Source of the DNA: an uncultured Clostridia bacterium
GTDB lineage: Bacteria; Bacillota; Clostridia; Christensenellales; Borkfalkiaceae
DNA length: 64,000 bases
Direction: 5' to 3'
NCBI GenBank assembly: GCA_934254815.1
Contig: CAKQME010000010.1
Coordinates: forward strand, 37,051 to 101,050
Shown piece after piece: positions 9,014 to 16,452 of this stretch (the first letter of the stretch is position 1; each line of letters opens with the position of its first letter). The notes under the pieces are model-generated. The model was not told where the DNA came from. It searched no databases and was given only the letters and a program-made list of their open reading frames with translations. Made by a program: the position numbers and the translations under genes.

Positions 9014-10039
9014 ATGGAAGAAAAAATTTTAAATGGCAAAAAACACGGAATGCGCGCTCTGTTGTTGGGCGTCGCGCTGATTATCGTCGCGATTGCAAGC
9101 ATAGTCGGCGGCGCGTATATGGTTGAATCGGAAAATGTCGCCATAGGTTCGGCGTTGATTGTCGCCGCGGTAATTCTGGCGATTGTCGCCGTCTTACTGT
9201 TCGCGGGGCTTAAAGTGCTTAAGCCGCAGGAAGCTCTGGTGCTTACGCTTTTCGGCAAATACATAGGCACGCTTAAAGGCGAGGGCTTTTATTCCGTCAA
9301 CCCGTTTTGTTCGGCGGTAAACCCCGCGTCGGATACGAAACTCAATCAGAGCGGAGACGTCAAAACAATTACGCCCGCCACAAACGTTCAGAGCGACGGC
9401 GTAACGGTGAACGTGGGTATACCCAACAAAAAAATCTCGCTTAAAATAATGACGCTTAACAATAATCGTCAGAAGATAAACGATTGTCTCGGCAATCCCG
9501 TAGAAATAGGAATAGCCGTCACATGGAAAGTCGTCGATACCGCAAAGGCAGCGTTCTGTGTCGATAACTATAAAGAATATCTTTCGCTTCAATGCGACAG
9601 CGCGCTCAGAAATATCGTCAGAATTTATCCTTACGACGTCGCGCCCAACGTAGATACTACAGGCGACGGTTTAGCCGACGAGGGCAGTCTGAGAGGTTCG
9701 AGCGAAGTTGTTGCGGAGAGAATAAAGAAAGAAATACAGTCGCGCGTGGAGATTGCGGGGCTTGAAATAGTCGAAGCTCGTATAACCTATCTTGCGTACG
9801 CGCCCGAAATAGCTGCGGTAATGCTTCAACGCCAACAGGCGTCGGCGGTTATCGACGCGAGAAAAATGATTGTCGACGGCGCTGTCGGAATGGTCGAAAT
9901 GGCTCTCGACAGACTTAAAGAACACGGCACGATAGAACTCGACGAAGAGAGAAAGGCGGCTATGGTGTCCAACTTGTTGGTTGTGCTTTGCGGCAATCGC
10001 GACGCTCAACCCGTGGTAAATTCGGGAAGTCTGTATTGA
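9014..10039 (+). CDS. SPFH-domain (prohibitin/flotillin-like) membrane protein
   Basis: A 341-residue protein with two N-terminal membrane segments (about residues 12-35 and 44-66) followed by an SPFH core (KPQEALVLTLFGKYIGTLKGEGFYSVNPF) and a helical C-terminal region (ALRNIVRIYPYD, EIQSRVEIAGLEIVEARITYLAYAPEIAAVMLQRQQA). SPFH proteins oligomerise into membrane rings or microdomains and often scaffold proteases. It is followed after 1 bp by a ribbon-helix-helix gene, a pairing I recognise in other Clostridia. A TTGACA box lies at 8954, but no -10 is found at the normal distance; a TGATAT/ATATCA inverted repeat lies at about 8975-8992. Confidence 0.9.
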   Translation: MEEKILNGKKHGMRALLLGVALIIVAIASIVGGAYMVESENVAIGSALIVAAVILAIVAVLLFAGLKVLKPQEALVLTLFGKYIGTLKGEGFYSVNPFCSAVNPASDTKLNQSGDVKTITPATNVQSDGVTVNVGIPNKKISLKIMTLNNNRQKINDCLGNPVEIGIAVTWKVVDTAKAAFCVDNYKEYLSLQCDSALRNIVRIYPYDVAPNVDTTGDGLADEGSLRGSSEVVAERIKKEIQSRVEIAGLEIVEARITYLAYAPEIAAVMLQRQQASAVIDARKMIVDGAVGMVEMALDRLKEHGTIELDEERKAAMVSNLLVVLCGNRDAQPVVNSGSLY

Positions 10040-10040
10040 G

Positions 10041-10235
10041 ATGAACGACGGAAAGAAGAAACAGATTCCGCTCAGAATAAACGCGGAATTGTTCGACGAG
10101 CTTGCTAAATGGGCTGACAGCGATTTCAGGTCGGTGAACGGGCAGATAGAATATCTGTTGACCGAATGTGTTAAAGCTCATAAAAAAAGTGGGAAATACG
10201 TTTCGGACGAAATAAAAAATTCCGATAACCTATGA
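10041..10235 (+). CDS. Arc-like ribbon-helix-helix protein
   Basis: A 64-residue protein. The segment KKQIPLRINAELFDELAKWADSD is a beta strand plus helix of the Arc/MetJ type, followed by RSVNGQIEYLLTECVKAHKK, which forms the second helix. Such proteins bind DNA as dimers, or serve as antitoxins. Placed 1 bp after the SPFH gene, it is surely cotranscribed. No toxin gene is adjacent. It may autoregulate the operon (the inverted repeat near 8975-8992 is a candidate site), which is inference. Confidence 0.8.
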   Translation: MNDGKKKQIPLRINAELFDELAKWADSDFRSVNGQIEYLLTECVKAHKKSGKYVSDEIKNSDNL

Positions 10236-10258
10236 ATAATAAATATTAAATAGTCGAT

Positions 10259-10297
10259 AATTACCTCCGAAAGATTATTTTAGGAGGTAATTTTTTT
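10259..10297 (+). promoter_or_regulatory. Terminator-like hairpin that sequesters the next ribosome binding site
   Basis: AATTACCTCC (10259-10268) pairs perfectly with GGAGGTAATT (10283-10292) across a 14-base loop, followed by a T-run to 10297 and then the ATG at 10298. The GGAGG inside the 3' arm is the only good ribosome binding site for the coat protein gene. The structure could act as terminator for the SPFH operon, as a translational block, or both. Confidence 0.65.
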
Positions 10298-10486
10298 ATG
10301 CAACCGAAATTAACGGCAAAAGAGGTCGACTTTATTTCCGACCTGATGACGCTCGAAGAGAGCGTATGTAAAAAAGCGAGGATATATTCCAAAACGCTTA
10401 CCGACCCAGAAGTGTCGGGACAGATGAAAACCGTGGCGGATAATTGCGCTAAAAGGTATGCCGAACTGCTCGGCTTGTTGCAGTAA
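10298..10486 (+). CDS. Small CotF-like (ferritin-like helical) protein
   Basis: A 62-residue helical protein (MQPKLTAKEVDFISDLMTLEESVCKKARIYS...). The pattern of a long helix with EESVCKKARIYSKTL resembles the first half of small CotF/coat-like proteins of Clostridia. It lies 10 bp before a second CotF-like gene, and the two probably form a pair or heteromer. Its ribosome binding site is inside the hairpin at 10259-10292. A spore-coat role is inferred from family and context only. Confidence 0.7.
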   Translation: MQPKLTAKEVDFISDLMTLEESVCKKARIYSKTLTDPEVSGQMKTVADNCAKRYAELLGLLQ

Positions 10487-10496
10487 AGGGGTGTTT

Positions 10497-10784
10497 ATGA
10501 GAAAAGACAACGAGAACGTATTGAACGAAAAGGATAGTTTAACAGATATACTGACGGGCGAAAAAGACCTGATAAAGTTGTATTCGTGCGCGTATACCGA
10601 GGCTGTCGGCAAAGACGTTAAAAGAAAAATCAAAAGCAATATGTTTGAAAGCGCGGAAGATCAGTGCGCGATATTCGGCATAATGCAAAAAAACGGGTAT
10701 TATGAACCTAAGCCCGCTAATAAGACGGTTATCGATGAAAAAATCAACGATTTTTCCAAGGCGTTGAAAGATATGAATAAATAA
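10497..10784 (+). CDS. Spore coat protein CotF-like
   Basis: A 95-residue protein. The stretch SLTDILTGEKDLIKLYSCAYTEAVGKDVKRKIKSNMFESAEDQCAIFGIMQKNGYYEPKPA follows the coat_F pattern: helix, short turn, helix, then the xxGYYxxKxA motif. CotF-family proteins are found in the inner spore coat of Bacillus and widely in Clostridia. The ATG at 10497 is preceded by AAAGGGG. Expression timing cannot be read from the sequence; no clear SigE or SigK promoter was identified. Confidence 0.83.
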   Translation: MRKDNENVLNEKDSLTDILTGEKDLIKLYSCAYTEAVGKDVKRKIKSNMFESAEDQCAIFGIMQKNGYYEPKPANKTVIDEKINDFSKALKDMNK

Positions 10785-10790
10785 AAAGCT

Positions 10791-10833
10791 CAGATATCGC
10801 TTTTGTTATCACCATAAACAAAAGCAAATCTGA
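10791..10833. other. Hairpin after the coat gene
   Basis: GCTTTTGTT and AACAAAAGC form a stem with a nine-base loop, extended outward by CAGAT/ATCTG. It lacks a T-tract, so it may protect the 3' end of the coat-gene transcript rather than terminate it. Confidence 0.4.
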
Positions 10834-10847
10834 ACCGTATAAAAATA

Positions 10848-10894
10848 AATCGCTTGCCCTGCGCGGTTATCCCGCCGGGCAAGCGATTGTTTTT
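10848..10894. terminator. Bidirectional intrinsic terminator between coat and aldolase genes
   Basis: A 12-bp stem (AATCGCTTGCCC at 10848-10859 with GGGCAAGCGATT at 10877-10888) is followed by TGTTTTT on the + strand and has an A-rich run on the other side, which reads as a T-tract for the aldolase gene on the - strand. Confidence 0.85.
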
Positions 10895-10908
10895 AACGAA
10901 TTATTTAA

Positions 10909-11883
10909 TTATCTGCATTCGTCGGCTTTGCCTGCGCAACCGAGAACGTCGATGAGTTTGTGACGAACGAGTTCCTTAACGTTTGCTCTTGCGATTTTAA
11001 GGTACTCTCTGGGGTCGAACTTGTCGGGGTGTTCTACAAAGAATTTTCTGATAGAACCGGTCATGGCAAGACGAATATCGGAGTCGATATTTATTTTGCA
11101 AACGGCAAGTTTAGCGGCTTCGCGAAGCTGATCTTCGGGTACGCCTACGGCGTCGGGCATCTTGCCGCCGAATTCGTTTATCATCGAAACATATTCCTGC
11201 GGAACGGACGACGCGCCGTGAAGAACTATCGGGAAGTTGGGCAGAAGCTTAGAAACCTCTTCGAGTATATCGAAACGGAGCGGAGGAGGACAAAGAATGC
11301 CTTTTTCGTTTCTCGTGCATTGTTCGGGTTTGAATTTATACGCGCCGTGCGAAGTTCCTATAGCTATCGCAAGACTGTCTACGCCCGTGTTGTTTACGAA
11401 GTCGTTTACTTCTTCGGGTCTGGTGTAAGAACCTTCTGCATGGCTTACTTCGTCTTCTATACCGGCGAGCGTACCGAGTTCGCCCTCGACGGTAACGTTG
11501 TACTTATGAGCGTAATCTACTACCTTTCTGGTAACTTCGATGTTCTTTTCGTAAGGAAGAGCGGAACCGTCGATCATAACCGAGGTGAAACCGCCGTCGA
11601 TACAGGCTTTGCAGGTGTCGAAGTCGGGACCGTGATCGAGGTGAAGTACGATCGGTACTTCCGAGCATTCTTTAACCGCGGCTTCTACGAGTTTGACAAG
11701 GTAAGTGTGGTTGGCGTAAGCTCTCGCGCCTTTGCTGACCTGTAAAATAACGGGTGCTTTTTCTTCCTTGCACGCTTCGGTTATACCCTGAACGATTTCC
11801 ATGTTGTTTACGTTGAACGCGCCTATGGCGTAGCCGCCCTTATAAGCCGCTTCAAACATCTTTTTAGAATTAACTAATGGCAT
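10909..11883 (-). CDS. fba: Fructose-bisphosphate aldolase, class II
   Basis: A 324-residue zinc-dependent aldolase that splits fructose 1,6-bisphosphate in glycolysis. Visible motifs include IVLHLDHGPDFDTC (zinc ligands and catalytic aspartate), VEGELGTLAGIEDEV, AIGTSHGAYKFKP (zinc-binding histidine), PIVLHGASSVP and CKINIDSDIRLA. Start ATG has a GGAGG site. On the - strand a TATAAT box lies at 11919-11914. It shares its promoter region, back to back, with the TM1266-like operon. Confidence 0.97.
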   Translation of the reverse strand: MPLVNSKKMFEAAYKGGYAIGAFNVNNMEIVQGITEACKEEKAPVILQVSKGARAYANHTYLVKLVEAAVKECSEVPIVLHLDHGPDFDTCKACIDGGFTSVMIDGSALPYEKNIEVTRKVVDYAHKYNVTVEGELGTLAGIEDEVSHAEGSYTRPEEVNDFVNNTGVDSLAIAIGTSHGAYKFKPEQCTRNEKGILCPPPLRFDILEEVSKLLPNFPIVLHGASSVPQEYVSMINEFGGKMPDAVGVPEDQLREAAKLAVCKINIDSDIRLAMTGSIRKFFVEHPDKFDPREYLKIARANVKELVRHKLIDVLGCAGKADECR

Positions 11884-11952
11884 TTTAAACCTCCGAGTTT
11901 TTTATCGTATAATATTATACACTATTTTTTTTTAAACCGCAAATAAATTTAT

Positions 11953-11981
11953 TTGACAAACGCGGAAAATTTTAGTATTAT
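11953..11981 (+). promoter_or_regulatory. Sigma-A promoter of the TM1266-like/ABC transporter operon
   Basis: TTGACA (11953-11958), a 17-bp spacer and TATTAT (11976-11981). Transcription should begin near 11988, giving an untranslated leader of about 158 bases before the ATG at 12146. Confidence 0.85.
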
Positions 11982-11987
11982 ATTCTC

Positions 11988-12145
11988 GCTCAATCGATGA
12001 TGCGTTCGGAGAGGAAGCGTGAATTTTTATATCGACCCCTTTCGCGGAAAATTTTTTGCGGACGGCTTGATTTACGAAAATAATAAATTTGCGCATACTT
12101 TCGTTCGGGAGTATGCGTTTTTTATGTCGGTCAAGGAGAATTACA
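11988..12145 (+). ncRNA. Structured 5' leader with intrinsic terminator (attenuator/riboswitch candidate)
   Basis: The leader ends in CGCATACT (12092-12099), a ten-base loop, AGTATGCG (12110-12117) and six T residues (12118-12123): a textbook terminator placed inside the leader, 22 bases before the start codon. Upstream sequence (about 12000-12085) can form further pairings, for example a G-U-containing stem at about 12051-12068. I could not match it to a known riboswitch class from memory. Confidence 0.55.
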
Positions 12146-12394
12146 ATGAGAATAGCGGTTATAGGCATAGTTATAGAAAAAGACAGAACGGCGGCGGAGC
12201 AGGTGAATAAAATACTTTCCGCCTACGGCGACAACATAATCGGAAGAATGGGCGTGCCGGATAACGTAAACCACATATTCGTGATAAGCGTTATAGTAAA
12301 AGGCACAAACGAAATCATTTCGGCAATTACGGGTAAACTCGGCAGAATAGAAAACGTAAACGTCAAGTCCGCCGTGACAAACACCGAAATTTAG
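12146..12394 (+). CDS. TM1266-type [FeFe]-hydrogenase system regulator homologue
   Basis: An 82-residue ACT-like protein (MRIAVIGIVIEKDRTAAEQVNKILSAYGD... MGVPDN...HIFVISVIVKGTNEIISAITGKLGRIENVNVKSAV). This matches the small TM1266-like proteins often annotated as iron-only hydrogenase system regulators, many beside hydEFG. No hydrogenase genes are in this window. The ATG at 12146 has an AAGGAG site and is directly downstream of the leader terminator. It heads a putative operon with an SsuABC-like transporter, suggesting a ligand-sensing role in that uptake system (inference). Confidence 0.8.
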   Translation: MRIAVIGIVIEKDRTAAEQVNKILSAYGDNIIGRMGVPDNVNHIFVISVIVKGTNEIISAITGKLGRIENVNVKSAVTNTEI

Positions 12395-12434
12395 CCGTGG
12401 TTAATCTGATAAAAAATACGGAGGTATTTATAAT

Positions 12435-13448
12435 ATGAAAAAATTTTTGGCAGTAATCCTGTCGGTCGCGTTCGCTTGCATTGCGCTCGTCGGCTGCGCG
12501 GGAAATAACAATTCCGAAGAGAGTAAAGGAAACGTCTCTAAAACCGAAAAGACCTATACTATAGGCGCGGTTGACGGCGCGCCCACGCTGTCGCTCGTAA
12601 GCATAGCGGACGGAAGTTTCGCATATTCTACGCAGACTACCGAATATAAAACTTCGGCTACCGTTGCGGCTGACGCGAACGCGGTCGTCGCCAATCTCAA
12701 AAACGGAACTTACGACATGGCTATTCTGCCGCTCAATAACGCGGTGACGCTCTATAACGATAATTCCGATCACGATTTCAAACTCGCTTCGGTCAACGTT
12801 TTCGGCGTACTGTATATGATAGGAAAAACCGATATAGGCGAAAATTTGTCCGCGCTTAAGGGCAAAGTCGTTTACGCGGTAGGCGGGGGCGGAACTCCGG
12901 GGCTGGTATTCAAACATCTGCTTGCTCGTAATAATATAAAATTCGCTATGGGCGATACCGTAGAAGATAGCGAAACGGTTTATATCAAGGCTATATCCGG
13001 CGCGCCCGACGCCATTGCGGGACTGACCAAAGGCGATACCGAATTTGTCGTATTAGGCGAACCCGCGGTTACGCAGGTAAGCGCGAAAACGGGCGCTAAG
13101 GTCGTGCTTGATTTCAAAAAGGAATGGCAGAAACTTCACGGTGAAAATTCCGCGTTCGTTCAGGCGGGGCTTGTCGTGAATACCGCAAAGGTCGACAGAG
13201 ATTACGTTGCCGCGCTCGTTGAAAAACTTAAAGACAATAAACAATATCTTTACGATAACACCGATAAAATTTCGGAAAGACTTACGGCAATGGGCAGTAC
13301 GACTATAGCGAAACTTACGTTTACCGAAGAGCTTCTTAACAGATGTAATATCGGTTGCGAAACCGCAAGTTCTCAGAAAACCAATATCGAGGCGTTTTTG
13401 TCGGCTCATTCGATAACGCTTCCAGAAAACGACTTCTATTATATTTAA
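12435..13448 (+). CDS. ABC transporter substrate-binding lipoprotein, SsuA/NMT1-like
   Basis: A 337-residue lipoprotein: signal peptide with lipobox LVGC (lipidated Cys21), then a periplasmic-binding fold starting TYTIGAVDGAPTLSLVSI and containing AILPLNNAVTLY, GKVVYAVGGGGTPGLVFKHLL and FVVLGEPAVTQV. This arrangement fits the NMT1/SsuA/TauA group, which bind sulfonates, thiamine precursors, nitrate and related small molecules; the ligand here is not known. It is preceded by GGAGG and its TAA overlaps the permease ATG by one base. Confidence 0.85.
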   Translation: MKKFLAVILSVAFACIALVGCAGNNNSEESKGNVSKTEKTYTIGAVDGAPTLSLVSIADGSFAYSTQTTEYKTSATVAADANAVVANLKNGTYDMAILPLNNAVTLYNDNSDHDFKLASVNVFGVLYMIGKTDIGENLSALKGKVVYAVGGGGTPGLVFKHLLARNNIKFAMGDTVEDSETVYIKAISGAPDAIAGLTKGDTEFVVLGEPAVTQVSAKTGAKVVLDFKKEWQKLHGENSAFVQAGLVVNTAKVDRDYVAALVEKLKDNKQYLYDNTDKISERLTAMGSTTIAKLTFTEELLNRCNIGCETASSQKTNIEAFLSAHSITLPENDFYYI

Positions 13449-14236
13449 TGAAAATAATAAACAGGTTGCTTTATCCGCTCGTATCGGTAGCGGCGGTAAT
13501 CGCGGTGAGTTATATCGCGTCGTATTTGTTTAACAGTAATATAATCGCGCCGTCACCGACAACCGTTTTAGGTGAGTTTGTAAAACTGTTTTCCGAAAGC
13601 GACTTCGCAAGGTGCGTGTTGTCTACGCTTTGGCGTTCTGTTTACGGTTTTTTGCTTTCGTTCGTCGTCGCTCTTGTTTTGGCGGTTGTCGCGAACGTCG
13701 GTGAAATTGCCGAAAAAATATTATATCCGCTTACTTTGCTTGCAAGGGCGATACCTACTATGTCGGTTATTCTGCTTTGCCTGCTGTGGCTCAGATCCGA
13801 TAAAACCCCCGTGGCGGTGTCGTTCATAATAGTGTTTCCTATGCTATATTCGGCAATACTGTCCGCGCTTAAATCGCGCGATAAAGAGATAGCCGAAATG
13901 CTGAAAGTATATAAAGTCGGAAAGGTAAAAACATTTTTCGGCTATACGCTCCCCGACGTCGCGTTAAGGCTTTATCCGCAATTCGTAACCACGCTTTCGT
14001 TCAATATAAAGCTTACCATATCGGGCGAGGCTATGGCGTATACGGGGCATAGTATAGGCAATGCGATGAAACTTGCGAATATGAATTTCGATACGGCTGT
14101 GCTGCTCGCCTGGACGATAGTAGCCGTGCTTTTAAGCTTTGCCGTAGAACTGTTTCTTAAACTCGGCGCGACTGCGGCGGTAAAGGTGTTCAATGGATAT
14201 AAGGATAGAAAAATTAAACAAGAAATATGCCGATAA
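13448..14236 (+). CDS. ABC transporter permease, SsuC/TauC-like
   Basis: A 262-residue inner-membrane protein with about six membrane segments and the permease EAA-like loop (KSRDKEIAEMLKVYKVGKVKTFFGYTLPDVALRLYPQF). The N-terminal PSPTTVLGEFVKLF is typical of nitrate/sulfonate-type permeases. The start at 13448 is coupled to the binding protein stop (TAATG). The end overlaps the ATPase gene by 44 bp. Confidence 0.9.
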   Translation: MKIINRLLYPLVSVAAVIAVSYIASYLFNSNIIAPSPTTVLGEFVKLFSESDFARCVLSTLWRSVYGFLLSFVVALVLAVVANVGEIAEKILYPLTLLARAIPTMSVILLCLLWLRSDKTPVAVSFIIVFPMLYSAILSALKSRDKEIAEMLKVYKVGKVKTFFGYTLPDVALRLYPQFVTTLSFNIKLTISGEAMAYTGHSIGNAMKLANMNFDTAVLLAWTIVAVLLSFAVELFLKLGATAAVKVFNGYKDRKIKQEICR

Positions 14237-14885
14237 GACGGTTTTCGACAATTTCGACGTCGTTTTCAAAAGCGGAAAAATATCCGTCGTGATGGGTAAA
14301 TCGGGCGAGGGAAAGACAACGCTTTTGAATTGTATCGCAAAGCTTACCGATTACGACGGCGAAATAACCGGCGCGGAAAACGTTTCTTACGTCTTTCAGA
14401 GCGATCGGCTTATTCCGTTTAAAACGGTCTATGAAAATCTCGATTTCACTCTTGACGGAAAACTGAAAAAACAGGAACGCGGCGAGAAAATAAAAAATAT
14501 TCTGCGCGCCGTGTCGCTTGAAGATAAAGCCTGCGCGATGGTAAACGAGCTTTCGGGCGGGCAGCGTAAGCGCGCGTCGATAGCCCGCGCGTTTTTGTCG
14601 GACGGCGATGTTTTGTTGATGGACGAACCGCTTAATTCTCTCGATCTGGGCTTGAGAATGCAGACGACGGATCTTCTGCTCGATATGGTCGGACGCTATC
14701 CGCGAACGGTGATATACGTCACGCACGATATAGACGAGGCTTTGACGGTTGCCGATTGTATTTTCGCGATAGGTGAAAAAGGGGTTGAATATTCTTATGA
14801 ATTTTTGTCATCGCAAAAAGAAAGGGATATTCTGTCGGAAGAATGTAATAAAGTAAAAAGGCAATTGATAAAATTTCTCGTATAA
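14193..14885 (+). CDS. ABC transporter ATP-binding protein, SsuB/TauB-like
   Basis: A 230-residue ATPase with Walker A (GKSGEGKTT, about residues 35-43), signature LSGGQRKR (120-127), Walker B VLLMDEP (140-146) and H-loop THD. It completes the transporter begun by the two upstream genes. The ATG at 14193 lies within the permease gene with an AAAGGTG site. The spacing and overlap make the three genes a coupled operon with the TM1266-like gene at its head. Confidence 0.94.
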   Translation: MDIRIEKLNKKYADKTVFDNFDVVFKSGKISVVMGKSGEGKTTLLNCIAKLTDYDGEITGAENVSYVFQSDRLIPFKTVYENLDFTLDGKLKKQERGEKIKNILRAVSLEDKACAMVNELSGGQRKRASIARAFLSDGDVLLMDEPLNSLDLGLRMQTTDLLLDMVGRYPRTVIYVTHDIDEALTVADCIFAIGEKGVEYSYEFLSSQKERDILSEECNKVKRQLIKFLV

Positions 14886-14989
14886 AAAATTGTTTTCGGT
14901 CGATAATAAAATCGACGAACCGTAAAAAGGCGTATTTACATAAAATGTAACAGGGGTATGCTTAAAAGGCTTCGTCGAAGGGGTCGGAA

Positions 14990-15343
14990 ATGATTAAAAG
15001 AGGAGAATTGTATTATGCTGATCTTTCTCCCGTAGTCGGAAGCGAGCAGGGCGGAATACGCCCCGTGCTTGTAGTTCAGAACGACGTAGGCAATAAATAC
15101 AGCCCCACGGTAATTGCGGCGGCGGTAACGAGCCGTATAGATAAAGCTAAGTTGCCGACGCATATCGAACTGAACGCCGCCGAATACGGATTAAGTAAAG
15201 ATTCGGTAGTATTGCTTGAACAGATACGAACGCTTGACAAACGCAGACTTAAAGAACGCATAGGCTCGTTGCCCGTAACCACTATGGCTCGCGTAGACGA
15301 CGCGTTGCTTATAAGTCTCGGCTTTGCCGTAAAAAGCGTGTAA
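14990..15343 (+). CDS. mazF: MazF/EndoA-type mRNA interferase, without adjacent antitoxin
   Basis: A 117-residue PemK/MazF toxin: MIKRGELYYADLSPVVGSEQGGIRPVLVVQND, then VTSRIDKAKLPTHIEL and SVVLLEQIRTLDKRRL, all close to Bacillus EndoA. EndoA cleaves mRNA at specific sites; its antitoxin EndoAI normally precedes it. Here only 104 bp separate it from the ABC ATPase and no antitoxin-sized ORF is present. An 11-codon ORF (14958-14993, MLKRLRRRGRK) overlaps its ATG. It ends at a strong terminator. Confidence 0.93.
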   Translation: MIKRGELYYADLSPVVGSEQGGIRPVLVVQNDVGNKYSPTVIAAAVTSRIDKAKLPTHIELNAAEYGLSKDSVVLLEQIRTLDKRRLKERIGSLPVTTMARVDDALLISLGFAVKSV

Positions 15344-15346
15344 ACC

Positions 15347-15400
15347 AAAAACCTTGCGTAGCGAGATTGAATATCGGTCGCTCCGCAAGGTTTTTAATTT
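15347..15400. terminator. Bidirectional terminator between mazF and the M42 peptidase
   Basis: AAAAACCTTGCG (15347-15358) pairs with CGCAAGGTTTTT (15384-15395), with a T-rich tail on the + strand and an A-rich run that serves as the T-tract on the - strand. Confidence 0.85.
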
Positions 15401-15411
15401 TATGTTATAAG

Positions 15412-16452
15412 TTATATTCCGAGATAAAGCAGAATAAGCGAAATAGTGTTTTTTATCCCGTCAAAGTGGGTGCGTTCCATTCCGTGCGAAGCGTGAACGC
15501 CCGTTCCTACGAGCGCGCCCGTAACGTCGTGACCCGCAGTCCACATCGCGCCGATATCCGAACCGTAATACGGGTAAATATCCACCGCGTAATCGAGACC
15601 GTTTTCTTTTGCGAGATTTATAAGCCTGCTTGTGAATTCGTAATCGTAAGGTCCGTGACTGTCTTTGGCGCAAATAGAAACCTGCCTTTCGGTGCAGTTG
15701 AGGTCTTTGCCTATGCAACCCATATCCACGCCGAGCATAGATTTTATTCCGTCGGGAATATAACTCGCGCCGTGTCCTACTTCTTCATACATAGTAACCA
15801 TCATTTTGATAGTGTTTTCGGGTACGATTTTGTAGTCTTTGATAATTTTAAGTACGGTTATAAAACAGGCGACGCTCGCTTTGTCATCGATAAATCTCGA
15901 TTTTATATAGCCGCTGTCGGTAAAAACGTATTTCGGGTCGTAAACGACGTAATCGCCGCTTTCGATGCCTAATTTTCTCACGTCGTCGGGCGTAGAAACC
16001 ACTTCGTCCAAACGAATGTACATATTTTCTTCGTTGCGTTCGAGAGTCGCGCTGTCTTTATAGACGTGTACTGCCGGGCTTTTTGAAAGAAACGTACCCG
16101 TGTAACGTTTGCCGTCGCGGGTGATTATCGTGCAGTATTCTCCGTCGAGAGTGGGCAGGCAAGGTCCGCCTACTTTCGTGAACGTGAGTTCGCCGTCGGG
16201 GTGCAGACCGCGAATCATCGCGCCCAAAGTGTCGGCGTGCGCCGACAGACCCAACGCTTCTTCCGATTTTCCTTTAACGGTAAGTATGGCGCAACCCTTG
16301 TGTGTCAACGTAAATTCCGCGCCGTTTTCCTCTGCGAGAGTTTTTATAAGCGGCATTATTTCTTTGTAATATCCGCTCGGACTGGGCGTGTTTACGATTT
16401 TACCGAATACTTCGCCGTAGTATTCTTTATATTTTGTTACGTCTATTTTCAT
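15412..16452 (-). CDS. M42 family metallopeptidase (glutamyl aminopeptidase/FrvX-like)
   Basis: A 346-residue dinuclear-metal aminopeptidase. Visible motifs: LGLSAHADTLGAM (metal-binding His and Asp), SRFIDDKASVACF (bridging Asp), MYEEVGHGASY (catalytic Glu pair), and GTGVHASHGMERTH near the C-terminus. M42 enzymes form large tetrahedral complexes that trim peptides in the cytoplasm. The start overlaps the stop of the upstream 119-residue gene (ATGA on the - strand), so the two are translationally coupled. Confidence 0.92.
   Translation of the reverse strand: MKIDVTKYKEYYGEVFGKIVNTPSPSGYYKEIMPLIKTLAEENGAEFTLTHKGCAILTVKGKSEEALGLSAHADTLGAMIRGLHPDGELTFTKVGGPCLPTLDGEYCTIITRDGKRYTGTFLSKSPAVHVYKDSATLERNEENMYIRLDEVVSTPDDVRKLGIESGDYVVYDPKYVFTDSGYIKSRFIDDKASVACFITVLKIIKDYKIVPENTIKMMVTMYEEVGHGASYIPDGIKSMLGVDMGCIGKDLNCTERQVSICAKDSHGPYDYEFTSRLINLAKENGLDYAVDIYPYYGSDIGAMWTAGHDVTGALVGTGVHASHGMERTHFDGIKNTISLILLYLGI

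Noticed and set aside
14958..14993. The 11-codon ORF as the MazF antitoxin
   Set aside because: It is far too short and has no DNA-binding or MazE-like features; at most it is a translational coupling element.
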